Positions 63,655 to 64,000 of a DNA stretch of 64,000 nt are shown here, piece after piece (position 1 is the stretch's first letter; the number at the start of each line of letters is the position of its first letter). The DNA comes from Pseudomonadota bacterium (GTDB lineage: Bacteria > Pseudomonadota > Alphaproteobacteria > Acetobacterales > Acetobacteraceae), in the NCBI GenBank assembly GCA_021849425.1, contig JAJZSY010000001.1:1-64000 (forward strand), given 5' to 3'. The notes below the pieces were generated by a model that did no database searches, was not told the origin of the DNA, and saw only the letters and a program-made list of their open reading frames with translations. The translations under genes were made by a program, and so were the position numbers.

Positions 63655-64000
63655 CTAGATCAGCTTCGTGAGAATTGACGGCTGCTGATTCGCGATGGAG
63701 AGAGCCGATGTCGCAAGCTGCTGCTGGATCTGGAGGGACTGAAGCTTGGCAGACTCAGCCGCCATGTTAGCGTCAACAAGCGCTCCAAGACCGTTGCTCA
63801 GAGCATCCATTTTGTTTTGATTATATGTAATTTGGGCGTCGATTTGGTTAGTTAAATTACCATATGTATTTAGGTAAGAACCGACACTGGAGACCTGTTT
63901 GCTGAATGAGCCAGTGGCGGTCAAAAAGTTCGCAACTGTTGCGTAGCTGTATGTGCCGGAAGCAACTTTTGCGAGCGACGCTCCGATTGTAGACAACGCA
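63655..64000 (-). CDS. fliC/flaA: Flagellin, C-terminal part (cut by window end)
   Basis: Only the last 113 or so codons are inside the window. The sequence 'LNTYGNLTNQIDAQITYNQNKMDALSNGLGALVDANMAAESAKLQSLQIQQQLATSALSIANQQPSILTKLI'-type end shows the C-terminal D0/D1 coiled coil of flagellin (LGA..D.DMA.ESA.L..LQ.QQQLA..ALSIANQ). The gene starts to the right of 64000. It is followed by flbT and flaF, the usual alphaproteobacterial order. Confidence 0.9.
   Translation of the reverse strand, partial: ALSTIGASLAKVASGTYSYATVANFLTATGSFSKQVSSVGSYLNTYGNLTNQIDAQITYNQNKMDALSNGLGALVDANMAAESAKLQSLQIQQQLATSALSIANQQPSILTKLI

Overview
The window reads as chromosomal DNA from a GC-rich, flagellated alphaproteobacterium, most likely in Rhodospirillales/Acetobacteraceae (Acidiphilium-like). 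The clues are the FlaF/FlbT flagellin regulators, a direct-repeat GAAC-N7-GAAC SOS box, an Hsp20-DUF1150 pair, a split b/b' ATP synthase stalk, an HpnG-like hopanoid-associated phosphorylase and an imuA-imuB-dnaE2 mutasome. The genus is inferred from gene content only.

Layout. 1-8.3 kb: MarR regulator, LolA, a class I amidotransferase, an FAH-family hydrolase, exonuclease III, then on the minus strand def-fmt-truA, infC and the HpnG-like gene; Hsp20-DUF1150 run on the plus strand. 8.3-14.2 kb (minus): apt, a TctC/Bug-like binding protein, radA, cvpA, purF, msrA. 14.4-24.7 kb: a DsbA-like thioredoxin, smc, the F0 genes atpI-B-E-F'-F, purC-purS, a K+ channel and a degenerate GGDEF protein. 24.7-32.4 kb: dapD-dapE, a membrane protein, rsmI and lpoA-like genes with overlapping divergent starts, a PhoR-type kinase, a CDF transporter and a cobalamin adenosyltransferase. 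32.5-39 kb: an SDR, nrtR and its probable target operon nadA-nadB-nadC with two matching palindromic operators. 39-44 kb: a CinA-type gene, a GNAT-MutT fusion, the tightly overlapped chain proA-nadD-rsfS-rlmH, and tRNA-Met. 44-57 kb: flgF-G-A-H (minus), the SOS mutasome imuA-imuB-dnaE2 (plus), then fliL, DUF6468, MotE-like and a 773-residue repeat protein whose second half is strikingly AT-rich. 57-64 kb (minus): flagellin (cut by the window end), flbT, flaF, a DUF1217 protein, a TPR protein, a SPINDLY-type O-GlcNAc transferase, an aminotransferase and an NTF2-like protein.

How it fits together. NAD synthesis is represented by nadABC under NrtR, plus nadD. Flagellar rod/ring, motor-associated and filament genes fall in three blocks, and the filament block carries what looks like a flagellin glycosylation module. 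SOS mutagenesis has its own LexA-type box.

The most unusual signals are: non-ATG starts at successive stop/start overlaps in proA-nadD-rsfS-rlmH (CTG, ATA, TTG) and an ATA start for infC; short tandem duplications that rebuilt the nadA/nadB and imuB/dnaE2 junctions, the first creating a 16-codon minicistron; a dispersed palindromic repeat (4 copies) whose TAGAGC end supplies stop codons to two neighbouring genes; and the AT-rich repeat protein in the flagellar operon. No phage, insertion sequence or CRISPR array was found.
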